This document shows, in pieces, positions 41,696 to 52,466 of a DNA stretch of 64,000 bases. Position 1 is the first letter of the stretch. The number at the start of each line of letters is the position of its first letter. Below the pieces are notes generated by a model. It was not told the DNA's origin, did not search any database, and worked only from the letters and a program-made list of their open reading frames with translations. Where the stretch lies: assembly GCA_026005175.1 (NCBI GenBank), contig BPKO01000002.1:382230-446229 (forward strand), read 5' to 3'. Both the position numbers and the translations under genes were made by a program. The DNA comes from Candidatus Tectimicrobiota bacterium (GTDB lineage: Bacteria > Tectomicrobia > Entotheonellia > Entotheonellales > Entotheonellaceae).

Positions 41696-42784
41696 ATGTG
41701 GATCCAACACCTTCTCCTGACGTTCTTCCTTGCCGTGCTGCTTCCCTTCACGTCTTTGTGGGGACAGGCGCTAACGCCGCCGCAGCGCTCGCTCGTGGTG
41801 GGAACCAAGGAGGCGCCACCCTTTGCCATGAAGCGTCCCGACGGCACTTGGGAGGGTATCAGTATCGAGCTATGGCAAGCCATGGCCCAAGCCCTGAATC
41901 TGCCCTATGAGCTGCGTGAACTCGACTTGCAGGGGCTCCTTGAGGGGGTGGCCGCCGGCGAGCTCGATGCCGCCGTGGCAGCGCTGACGGTCACCGCCGC
42001 TCGGGAAAAAGTGATGGACTTCACGCATCCCTTTTACACCACTGGCTTGGGCATTGCGGTAGCACGGCGGGCGCGTAATTTGGGGCTAGGAGTGCTCGAG
42101 GGCTTCTTCTCTTGGCCCTTCGTGCGTGCCGTGGCCGTGCTGGCATGCGTGCTGTTCGCGGTGGGCGGGGTGGTCTGGTGGTGTGAGCGGCGGCGCAATC
42201 CGGCCCACTTTGGTGGCAGTGTGGCCCAAGGCCTGGGCTCCGGCGTGTGGTGGGCTGCCGTGACCATGACCACGGTTGGATACGGGGATAAAGTCCCGGT
42301 AACGAGGTGGGGCCGTGCGGTAGCCCTGGTGTGGATGTTTGCGTCCATTATTACCATTTCAGGGTTCACCGCAGCGATTGCCACCGCGTTGACGATCAAT
42401 CAGCTCGGCGTCGTGGTGCGGGGGCCCGAGGACTTAGCGCGCGTGCGCGTGGGAGCGATTCAGCATACCACCAGTGAAGCCGCCTTGCGTGAGCGCCGCC
42501 TGCTCTTCCGCCTCTATCCCACTCCGCAGGTCGCCCTTGAGGCGATCCAGCGCGACGAGATTGACGCCGTGGTATACGATGCCCCCCTGCTACGCCACCT
42601 GGCCCTGACGGCGTTTCGCGATGTGATCGAAGTTCTCCCTGTCACGTTTGAACGACAGGACTACGCGATTGCCTTGCCTCCGGGCAGCCCGCTGCGCGAA
42701 GCCCTCAACCGCACCTTGCTCGAGCAGTTGCGCCGGCCTCTGTGGCAAGAGCTGCTTTACCGTTACCTGGGCAAGCAGGGCTAA
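41696..42784 (+). CDS. GluR0-like prokaryotic ionotropic receptor, K+ channel type
   Basis: A 362-residue intact protein that combines a periplasmic amino-acid-binding domain with an inverted K+ pore. Residues 1-24 are a signal peptide. The S1 lobe (31-125) ends LTVTAAREKVMDFT, whose Arg103 aligns with the ligand carboxylate-binding Arg of glutamate receptors. TM1 is 142-162. The pore helix and filter read TTVGYGDKVP (192-201), the K+-channel signature, followed by TM at 206-232. The S2 lobe includes DAVVYDAPLLRHL, with Asp295 where amino-group-binding acids occur. It should conduct K+ when a ligand, plausibly an amino acid, binds. It is 36 bases after a porin gene and six before treZ. Confidence 0.88.
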   Translation: MWIQHLLLTFFLAVLLPFTSLWGQALTPPQRSLVVGTKEAPPFAMKRPDGTWEGISIELWQAMAQALNLPYELRELDLQGLLEGVAAGELDAAVAALTVTAAREKVMDFTHPFYTTGLGIAVARRARNLGLGVLEGFFSWPFVRAVAVLACVLFAVGGVVWWCERRRNPAHFGGSVAQGLGSGVWWAAVTMTTVGYGDKVPVTRWGRAVALVWMFASIITISGFTAAIATALTINQLGVVVRGPEDLARVRVGAIQHTTSEAALRERRLLFRLYPTPQVALEAIQRDEIDAVVYDAPLLRHLALTAFRDVIEVLPVTFERQDYAIALPPGSPLREALNRTLLEQLRRPLWQELLYRYLGKQG

Positions 42785-42790
42785 AACGCC

Positions 42791-44648
42791 ATGGCTTCGG
42801 CAGCGGCGCCGTCAGCCTGGACCCCCTTCCTAGGGGCCACGGTTACCTCCGCGGGGGTAGTCTTTCGCGTCTGGGCGCCGCTGGCGCAGCGCGTCGCCGT
42901 GGCGCTGCACACCCCCCGCCGGCAACACCTTCCCCTGCGGCAGGTCGCCGAGGGGGTGTGGGAGGTGCAGGTGCCGGCGTGCCCTCCCGGGACGCGCTAC
43001 ACGTACTGGCTCGACGACCGCGGCCCTTTCCCCGATCCCTACTCGCGAAGCCAGCCCCTGGGCGTGCACGGCCCCTCAGAAGTGGTCGATCCTGCCGCCT
43101 ACCACTGGCATGACCAGGACTGGCCTGGCCTTGAGATTCGCGGCCTGGTGCTCTACGAGTGCCACGTGGGGACCGCCACGCCGGCAGGCACGTGCGAAGC
43201 TCTCATCGACCAGCTTCCCCGCCTGCGTGCCTTGGGAATCGGTGCCTTGGAGTTGATGCCGGTGGCCGCCTTTCCAGGGCGCTGGAACTGGGGTTACGAC
43301 GGCGTCTACCCCTTTGCCGTCAGCGCCAACTATGGTGGCCCTCTGGCCCTCAAGCGCCTCGTCGACGCCGCCCATCAGTGCGGCCTGGGCGTGATCCTCG
43401 ACGTCGTCTATAACCACCTGGGGCCAGAGGGCAACTACCTGGGGCAGTTCTCGCCCTATTACTTCAGCACCCGCTACCGTACGCCCTGGGGCCCGGCGCT
43501 CAACTTCGACGGGCCGCACTGCGCCTGGGTGCGGCAGCTGGTACTCGACAACGCCTGCTTCTGGCTGCGCGAGTACCACCTCGACGGCCTGCGCCTGGAC
43601 GCCGTGTCGTACATGTACGACCGCACGCAGCCCCATATTTTGCAAGAACTGGTGCAGCGCGCGCGGGCTGCCGTGCCCCGGCCGGTGGTACTCATTGCCG
43701 AAACCAGCGACAACGACGTGCGCTACGTGCTGCCTCCTGCCGCCGGCGGCTACGGCTTTGACGCTGTCTGGGCCGACGACTTTGCCTGGGCACTGCACCG
43801 CTACCTTACCGGGGAAGGACAGGGCCGTTACCAGGACTACGCCGGTACCCTGGCCGAGGTGGCGCGCACCCTCCGCCAAGGGTTCCTCTACGAAGGGCAG
43901 TGGTCGTCGTACCTGGGCCGCCCCCGCGGCACGCCGGCGCGCCAGCAGCCGGCGTGGCAGTTTCAGTATTGCTTGCAGCACCACGACCACGTCGGCAACC
44001 GCCCCCTGGGCGAGCGCCTGCACCACCGCCTCGATCTGGCGCGCTACCGCGTCGCCTCGGCGCTGTTGCTGCTGCTGCCCTACACGCCGCTGCTCTTTAT
44101 GGGCCAGGAGTTCGTTGCCTCGTCGCCGTTTTTGTACTTCACCGACCACCCCCCGGCCCCTCGGGCGCCGCGTGGCCGCTGCGCGCCGGCGCGAGCTGGC
44201 AGCGGTGGCCACAGCCGAGGTCCTGGCACGGCTTCCCGATCCCCAGGACGAGGCAACCTTCCGGCGCTGCAAGCTGCCGCTTCATGAAAGCGAGCAGTCC
44301 CCCGGACGGGAAATGCAGCGGCTCTATGCCGACTTACTGCGCCTGCGGCGTGCCGATCCCGTCCTTGCCCAGCAGGACCGCTTTCTGCTTGACGCCTGGG
44401 CGGCTACTCCCGATTTGCTGGTGGTGGCTTGGCGCCATCCCCGCACGCCCCGGCTGCTGTTGGCCAACTTTGGCGCTGCCACCCAGCTGCACCGCAGCGC
44501 GCTTCGCACCTCGCTGCCTCCCGGGGCCGGGCGCGTGCTGCTTGACACCGCGGCGCGGGATTACGGAGGCCGTGGCGCACGCAGCACCGTCACGGCCACC
44601 GCCCTTTCTCTGCCTGCGCACACCGCCTTGCTGCTGGCCTGGGATTAG
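42791..44648 (+). CDS. treZ: malto-oligosyltrehalose trehalohydrolase, copy 1, one frame break
   Basis: About 618 residues after correction. A GH13 enzyme that hydrolyses the alpha-1,4 bond next to the trehalosyl end, releasing trehalose from TreY product. An N-terminal beta domain (VVFRVWAPLAQRVAVALH) precedes the barrel, with [16 protein letters not shown] region [15 protein letters not shown], nucleophile LDGLRLDAVSYMYD, acid/base VLIAETSDND and QHHDHVGNRPLGER. The frame breaks in the C run 44149-44154; one C removed continues RPLGRRVAAARRRELAAV. The last gene of the channel-porin-receptor series, starting six bases after the receptor stop. A second copy lies at 48698-50545. Confidence 0.93.
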
Positions 44649-44665
44649 CCAGGCCGCGCTGCGCC

Positions 44666-47097
44666 TCAGGCCTCGAGGCGCAGGGCCAGCAACGTGCAAA
44701 GGGAGCGGAAGTGGGTCAGCCACTGCTCGGCTTCTGCGTCGTGCTGCTCGGCGCGGGCGCGCATCTCGCCGTAGTGCCGCTGCACCAGGTCGTAGCAGAC
44801 GTTTTGCACCTGCCACAAGTCCACCTCAAAGGGCAGCCGGTGCACCATGCTGGCCGCGGTTTCTAGCTGCTGGAGCAGGGCCAGCGCGGTGGGCTGGGCG
44901 TGTAGCTGCGTGGCCAGGCGGTTGAGGCTCTGAGTGATGGCAAAGCTCAGGGTGGCGGCGTCAAAAGCAATGCCTACCAGCCTGGCAGCCTCAAGCAGGG
45001 CATCGAGGCGTTCGGGGTCGAGGGGTTCGGTTTCGAAAACGCGGCGCAGGTCGCTGTTGAGGACAAACTCGGCTGCCGCCTGGAAGGCGCGCGGCAGGGG
45101 AATGTGCAGGTCGGTGAGGAAGCGCATGAGCGGGGCGCGATTTTCGTAGATCTGGCGGTAGATGGCTTCCGTCTCGGCCAGCGTCGCTTCCAGGATGCGG
45201 TGGGTGATTTGCCGCTGCTCGTCACGAAAGAGCGAGCGCAGGGAGTACGTCGACTCGCCAAAGTGGCGGTCCAAGAGGCGGATGAGTTCGGGAAAGTCGG
45301 CGCGGGAAAAGGCTTCGGTCAGCTCGTGCACCGTGTTGTCGTAGGTGGCGTCGTCCACAAAAGGCCGCACGCCGCCGTTGAGGTTGTGATCGCCAAAGTA
45401 CAGTACGCCAAAGCTGAGGCGGGCCGTCTCCAGGGTGATCGTCGAGGCGAGACGGGCTCGCCCCACCACCAGCTTGGCTTTGCCTGCTTCCAGGCTGCGG
45501 TAATCTTCGACGTCGGCGGTATAGCAGTAAACGCGGGCGTGTTCGGGATAGGGTTCAAAAAGCGAGCGCACCGCGTAGTGGGCCCCGATTTTCTCCCAGT
45601 CCACCATGGCCGGCTTTACCCACTTCTCGTAGAGGTGGCGGCCGTCGCGGTGTTCGGGCAAGTTGCTCTTGGCCGCCGCGAGGCGCTCGAGGAACTGCGC
45701 TTCGAGGGTGTCCCCAAAGAGCTCTTGCGCCAGCTGCACGGCGCGGCCGGCGTACTGGATGACCTGCATGGTTTCGAGGCCGGAGAGCTCGTCGAAGAAC
45801 CAGCCGCAGCTGGTGTACATGAGCATGGCGTGGCGCTGCAGTTCGAGGAGCTTGAGCACGGTGGTGGTCTCGGTTTCGCTCAAAGGGCGCCGCGCGTGCC
45901 GCTCGAAAAACGCCGCCAGCCGCTCGGGTGAGCGCTCGAGGACAACGTCGATGTAGTCGTTGCGCGCTGCCCAGGGGTCGTGCAAGAAGGGACGGGCGGC
46001 CTCTTCAAAGGCCGGCGCCAGGGTATCGCGCAGCCAGTCAAACGCCTGCCGCAGCGGCCCACGCCAGGCCTGGTTCCAGCCGGGATGGCCGCCAGAGTTG
46101 CAGCCGCAGTCGCTGCGCCAGCGCTCCACGCCGTGGGCGCAGCTCCAGGAGGTGTTTTCGAAGATCTCCACCTGGTGGGTGGGCGGGTGCTTCTCCAGGT
46201 ACTCGCCGTAGTTGGTGAGCTGGGCCAGCTGGTGGTGCTCGATGTAGTGCAAGGCGTAAGCCAGCGCCATGTCGCCGTGGCGGTGGTGATGGCCGTACGT
46301 CTCGCCATCGGTGGCGATGTGCACCAGCTGCGGCCAGGAGCGGGTTTCGGAAAAGGCGCCCACCAGGCGCTGGGCAAAGGCCTCGCCGCTAATAAGCAAG
46401 CGCTCGAAAGCCACCGCCCGCGAGATGGGGCCGTCGTAGAAGAAAAGGGCAATGCTGCGCCCCGAGGGCAGGCGCAGCAGGTAAGCCTGGGAAGGGTCGA
46501 TGCGGCCGCCGCTGACGTCGCGCCAGGAGCGGCTGCCCAGGCGGCGCACGCGGCTGGCCTGCGATGGGGGCCAGGATGGTAAAGGCGAGGCCCAGCTCGG
46601 CCAGAATGTCGAGGGTTTCCAAGTCGACGGCCGTCTCGGGCAGCCACATGCCCTCGGGCTTGCGGCCAAAGCGGTACTCGAAGTCGCGCAGCCCCCACAG
46701 CACCTGCGTGTACTTGTCGCGGCGGTTGGCCAGCGGCAGGATCATGTGGTTGTAAGCCTGCGCCAGGGCCGAGCCGTGGCCGGAAAAGCGCTGCTGGCTC
46801 TCGCGGTCGGCTTCGAGCATGGCGCTGGTAGACGTCGGGGGCGTGCTCCTCCAGCCAGCTAAGCAGGGTGGGGCCGAAGTTGAAGCTGATTTTGCTGTAG
46901 TTGTTGACGATTTGCACGATGCGGCCGTCGCCGTCGAGAATGCGCGAGGTGGCGTTGGGGGCGTAGCACTCGGCGGTGATGCGGGCGTTCCAGTCGTGGT
47001 AAGGGTACGCCGAGTCCTGCAGCTCGATGGCTTCTAGCCACGGGTTCTCCCGCGGGGGTTGGTAAAAGTGGCCATGAATGCAGATGTAGCGTTCCAT
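44666..47097 (-). CDS. GH57-family glycoside hydrolase with DUF3536, two frame breaks
   Basis: About 809 residues after correction. The N-terminus ICIHGHFYQPPRENPWL and YAPNATSRILDG, and GMWLPETAVDLETLD with the GH57 nucleophile Glu, identify a GH57 barrel; the C-terminal half matches the helical DUF3536 module. GH57 enzymes are alpha-amylases, amylopullulanases or glucan-branching enzymes, so this probably remodels alpha-glucan, here in the cytoplasm (no signal peptide). Extra bases lie at 46821-46822 and in the G run 46566-46570. ATG 47097 follows GGGAGG. It converges with treZ copy 1, 17 bases apart. Confidence 0.87.
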
Positions 47098-47188
47098 TGC
47101 CGCCTCCCGTCGCACGTCGGCCGCCGCCTCGCGGCACGCCGGAGTGCATATCATAGCACGAATTGCTGGCCGTTTCCCGACCGGGACA

Positions 47189-47217
47189 TTGACAGGGCGC
47201 AGTCGAGTGCCTACAGT
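47189..47217 (+). promoter_or_regulatory. sigma70-type promoter for the GYD-domain gene
   Basis: A perfect -35 TTGACA (47189-47194) and TACAGT (47212-47217) with a 17-base spacer, about 98 bases before the start at 47315. Confidence 0.6.
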
Positions 47218-47314
47218 GGGTCATACCCCTGGCCGCCGGCACGGCGGGGGATCTGCATGGCTGCCCGCGGCGGGCAGTCGGGCAGCGCTGGAGGTGCCGC
47301 AGAAGGAGCAGGCT

Positions 47315-47623
47315 ATGCCTACGTACGTGCTGTTGAGCACCCTGACGCCCGAAGGACGCCAGACGCTGCACAAAAACCCCGGCCGCCTGGAGGAAGTCAA
47401 CCGCGAAATCGAAGCCTTTGGCTGCAAGCTGCTGGCCCAGTACGCCCTGCTGGGGCCTTACGACTTTGTCAGCGTCATCGAAGCCCCGGACAACGAAACC
47501 GTCGCGCACCTCTCGGTGGATCTGGGCTCGCGGGGTACGGTGAACATCATGACTCTGCCTGCGATTCCGCGCGAGCAGTTCCTAGCCAAGCTCAAGGGCC
47601 AGCCGCAGATGGGCAAGAATTGA
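47315..47623 (+). CDS. GYD-domain protein
   Basis: A 102-residue small protein. The start MPTYVLLSTLTPEGRQTL and the pattern LLGPYDFVSVIEAPDNE with RGTVNIMTLPAI fit the GYD family, small alpha/beta ferredoxin-like proteins of unknown biochemical role. AAGGAG sits seven bases before ATG 47315, and a strong promoter lies upstream. It is followed by a long hairpin and another small alpha/beta-barrel-like gene. An isolated plus-strand insertion between minus-strand glucan operons. Confidence 0.82.
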   Translation: MPTYVLLSTLTPEGRQTLHKNPGRLEEVNREIEAFGCKLLAQYALLGPYDFVSVIEAPDNETVAHLSVDLGSRGTVNIMTLPAIPREQFLAKLKGQPQMGKN

Positions 47624-47638
47624 GACCGAGAAGCTAAT

Positions 47639-47678
47639 GGGCGCTGCCGGAAGCCAGCGCCGGCTTTTGGCAGCGCCC
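47639..47678 (+). other. 17-bp hairpin between two small genes
   Basis: Positions 47639-47655 pair with 47662-47678 around a six-base loop: ten outer base pairs, two G:U pairs, five inner pairs. It starts 15 bases after the GYD stop and ends 28 bases before the next start. No T tract follows, so it may be an intercistronic stability element or a weak terminator rather than a classic intrinsic terminator. Confidence 0.6.
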
Positions 47679-47706
47679 TGGCACGGCACCACACGGGAGA
47701 CCCGTC

Positions 47707-48012
47707 ATGATCATGCGCATTACTTGGGGCAAGCTGCGCCCTGGCCAGTGGGACGCTTTCGAGCAGGCCTATCGCCAGGCGGTGGTGGCCAAGAGCTCCC
47801 GCCTCAAAGGGCTGCGGGGCCGCTGGCTGGTGCAGGACGTCCAGGATCCCGACGCCGGCTATGCCGTGAGCCTCTGGGACAGCCTGGAGGACATGCGCGC
47901 TTACGAGCAAAGCGAGTTTTACCAGCGCGAGATCCTGGCGCCCTTGCAGCCTTTTTTTATCGGCGAGTTCAAAACCAGCTACTGTGAGGTGAAGTACGCG
48001 CAGCAGTTTTAG
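47707..48012 (+). CDS. small dimeric alpha/beta-barrel protein (ABM-like)
   Basis: A 101-residue protein resembling the antibiotic-biosynthesis-monooxygenase/dimeric alpha-beta barrel class: MIMRITWGKLRPGQWDAFEQ, LRGRWLVQDVQDPDAGYAV, SLWDSLEDMRAYEQSEFYQ. Family members range from monooxygenases to haem-degrading or regulatory proteins; catalytic residues cannot be assigned. Probably co-transcribed with the GYD gene, modulated by the intervening hairpin. It converges with a universal stress protein gene. Confidence 0.7.
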   Translation: MIMRITWGKLRPGQWDAFEQAYRQAVVAKSSRLKGLRGRWLVQDVQDPDAGYAVSLWDSLEDMRAYEQSEFYQREILAPLQPFFIGEFKTSYCEVKYAQQF

Positions 48013-48057
48013 GCCCCCGGCCTTGCCCTGGGGCACGCAGGACCAGGGGGCCAGGGC
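48012..48057. terminator. GC-rich hairpins between convergent genes
   Basis: GCCCTGG (48025-48031) pairs with CCAGGGC (48051-48057), and GGCCCCC (48012-48018) can alternatively pair with GGGGGCC (48046-48052). The region lies exactly between two convergent stops, so a bidirectional terminator is the simplest reading; there is no T tract. Confidence 0.4.
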
Positions 48058-48059
48058 CG

Positions 48060-48536
48060 TTATGCCTTGCGCTTGGGGGTGACCAGCACCACCGTGCATG
48101 GCGCGTGGCGGCTCACGTACTGCGCCGTGCCCCCCAGGGTGATGTCGAAAAGACCGCGCTTGCTGTGGCTGCCGATCACCAGCACGTCGGCGTTAAGATG
48201 GGTGGCGGTTTGTACGATGAGGTTGCGCGGACTGCCCACGCGCAGCAGAGCATTCACTTCCAGGCCGGCCGCTTTAAGGGGTGCTACGAATTCGTCGAGC
48301 TTCTGCCGCATCAGGCTGTCGGTGCGCTGCATCTGCTCCTCGCGCAGCCTGGCGGCCAGCTCTGGCGAAAACCCGCTCGAGGGGGTGGCGAACTCGTAGT
48401 CGTAAACGCTCAGCACGTGCAAGCGCCGCCCTGCGCCTTTGGCCAGGGCCACGGCCACGTCACGGGCTGCCAGGGCATGGGCGCTGTAGCGCTCCCACTT
48501 CTGTAGTGCCACGGCGAGCAGGATGACCTCGTACAT
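48060..48536 (-). CDS. universal stress protein, UspA family
   Basis: A 158-residue UspA-fold protein. The C-terminal ATP-binding signature G-2x-G-9x-G(S/T) is present in short form as GSHSKRG...LGGTAQYVSRHAP, so it should bind ATP. The N-terminal MYEVILLAVALQKWERYSA and helix AARDVAVALAKGA are typical. UspA-type proteins accumulate during starvation or stress. It stands alone on the minus strand inside the trehalose/glucan island, supporting a stress role for the region. Confidence 0.9.
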   Translation of the reverse strand: MYEVILLAVALQKWERYSAHALAARDVAVALAKGAGRRLHVLSVYDYEFATPSSGFSPELAARLREEQMQRTDSLMRQKLDEFVAPLKAAGLEVNALLRVGSPRNLIVQTATHLNADVLVIGSHSKRGLFDITLGGTAQYVSRHAPCTVVLVTPKRKA

Positions 48537-48697
48537 CGGAGCCGCTCCTCTACAAGGGGAGGCCGTGGCCGGCCGGGGCCTCCTGAGCCAGATTCCGCGT
48601 CTGCTGGTGCCTCAGGGGTTCGCCAGCACCCGTGATCGTACCACGCGGCAGGCCTGGCGTCGATGGGAGAACCCCGGGCCGTGTGGTCTGCCTGCGC

Positions 48698-50541
48698 TCA
48701 GGGCTCTGTCTGCCGCTGCCACAGCACCACGCTCTGCGGTGCCGGGGTGAGGGTCACTTCGCCGTCCGAGTGCAGCACCTCGGGCAGGGGGCTGCCCGGC
48801 CCCTGCCAGCGCGCTGTGGCCGAGTCGAGGCGCTTGTGCCACTGGCCGGCAGGCAGCGGCACGGTGAGAGACGCCGGCGCGCTGCCGAAGCAAAGCAGCA
48901 GCAACACCTCGTCGCCGTCGTGCCAGCGCCGCACGCTGAGGGCACGGGCCCGCTCGTGGCGCACCACTTCCTGCGCCTCTTTGTCAAGGCTTGCCAGCGC
49001 CGGCAGCGAGGTGCGCAGACGCAGCAGCTCGCGGTAAAAGTCCTCGAGGACGCGGTGGTGCCCTTGCTGCCGCAAAGCGTGGTTGAGCTTGGCGCTGGCA
49101 AAGGTCGCCTCGTCTTGGGGATCGGGGGGCTCGCCCTGCCAGCGGAAGGCGGCAAACTCCTGGCGCCGTCCCTCGCGCACGGCAGCCACCAGGTCCGGAT
49201 CGCTGTGGCTGATGAAGTAGGGAAACGGCGCCGTCTCGCCGTACTCTTCGCCCATAAAAAGCAAGGGCAGGAAAGGCGACAGGAGCACCGTCCCGGCAGC
49301 GAGCTTTAGCCCTTCAAAGGAGACGAGCTGGCTTAGCCGCTCGCCCCGCATGCGGTTGCCCACCTGGTCGTGGTTCTGGGCAAAGACCACCAGCCGGTGG
49401 GCGGGGACGGCGCGCGAGGAGTTGCCGTGGTGGCGCTGCCGGTACGTCGAGTACTGGCCGTCGTAGACGTAGCCGAGGCGGAAGGCCTTGGCGAGGTGGG
49501 AAAGGGTGCCAAAGTCCTGGTAGTAGCCATGGCGCTCGCCGGTGAGCAGGGCATGCAGGGCGTGGTGGAAGTCGTCGTTCCACTGCGCATCAAGGCCGTA
49601 GCCGCCCAGGGCCGGCGGCCGCAGCAGGCGGGTGTCATTGAGGTCGCTTTCGGCAATCAGGTAGACGCGGCGGTGGAGGGCAGCGGCTTGCCGGTGCACG
49701 GCACTGGCCAGCGCTTCGAGGAAGTGGTGCGCCGAGAGGTCAAGAATGGCGTGTAGGGCGTCGAGGCGCAGGGCATCGACATGATACTCGGTAATCCAGA
49801 AGAGGGCGTTGTCGATGAAGTAGCGCCGCACCTCGGCGCTGTGGGGGCCATCAAAGTTGAGGGCGGCTCCCCACGGCGTGCGGTAGCGCTCCGTAAAGTA
49901 AGGTCCAAAGTCGCCTAGGTAGTTGCCTTCCGGCCCCAGGTGGTTGTAGACGACGTCGAGCACCACCGCCAGCCCCTGGCGATGACAGGCGTTGACCAGG
50001 CGCTTGAGGCCCGGCGGGCCGCCGTAGGCGTGGTGCACGGCAAAGGGATAGACGCCATCGTAGCCCCAGTTGCGGCTGCCGGGAAACGGGGCGACGGGCA
50101 TGAGCTCAAGGGCGGTAATGCCCAGGTCTTTGAGTCGGGGCAGGTGGGGAATGATAGCATCAAACGTCCCTTCCGGCGTAAACGTCCCCACGTGCAGCTC
50201 GTAAAAGACGTAGGCCTCCAGGGGCAGGCCCGGCCAGGCGGCGTCTTCCCAGGCAAAGGCGGGGTCAACGACTTGCGAGGGGCCGTGCACGCCCTCGGGC
50301 TGGGCTCGCGAGGCCGGGTCAGGGCGCTCCAGGCGGTCGTCGAGCCGGTAGCGGTAGAGGCTGCCAGGCGCCACGTCCTCCACCAGCGCCGTGTGGTAGC
50401 CGTGCGGCCGGGGTGCCATGGGGACGAGGCGCTCCCTGGGTGCCAGCAAGTGCACGGCGACGCGCTCGGCCCGCGGCGCCCAGACGAGAAAGCGGCAGCG
50501 GCCGTCGCCCAGGTAGGTGGCGCCGAGGCTGGCTTCCCAGC

Positions 50542-50545
<4 letters not shown>
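48698..50545 (-). CDS. treZ: malto-oligosyltrehalose trehalohydrolase, copy 2
   Basis: A 615-residue GH13 enzyme with intact frame. The N-terminal carbohydrate domain ([18 protein letters not shown]), [21 protein letters not shown] (in part), nucleophile [14 protein letters not shown], acid/base [11 protein letters not shown] and [14 protein letters not shown] match TreZ. It should release trehalose from TreY product. ATG 50545 overlaps the glgB stop as ATGA, giving translational coupling; 57 earlier codons belong to the shadow of glgB. It is the last gene of the glgE-led operon. It differs clearly from copy 1 (42791-44648), so the two were not made by a recent tandem duplication. Confidence 0.95.
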
Positions 50546-52462
<1,917 letters not shown>

Positions 52463-52466
<4 letters not shown>

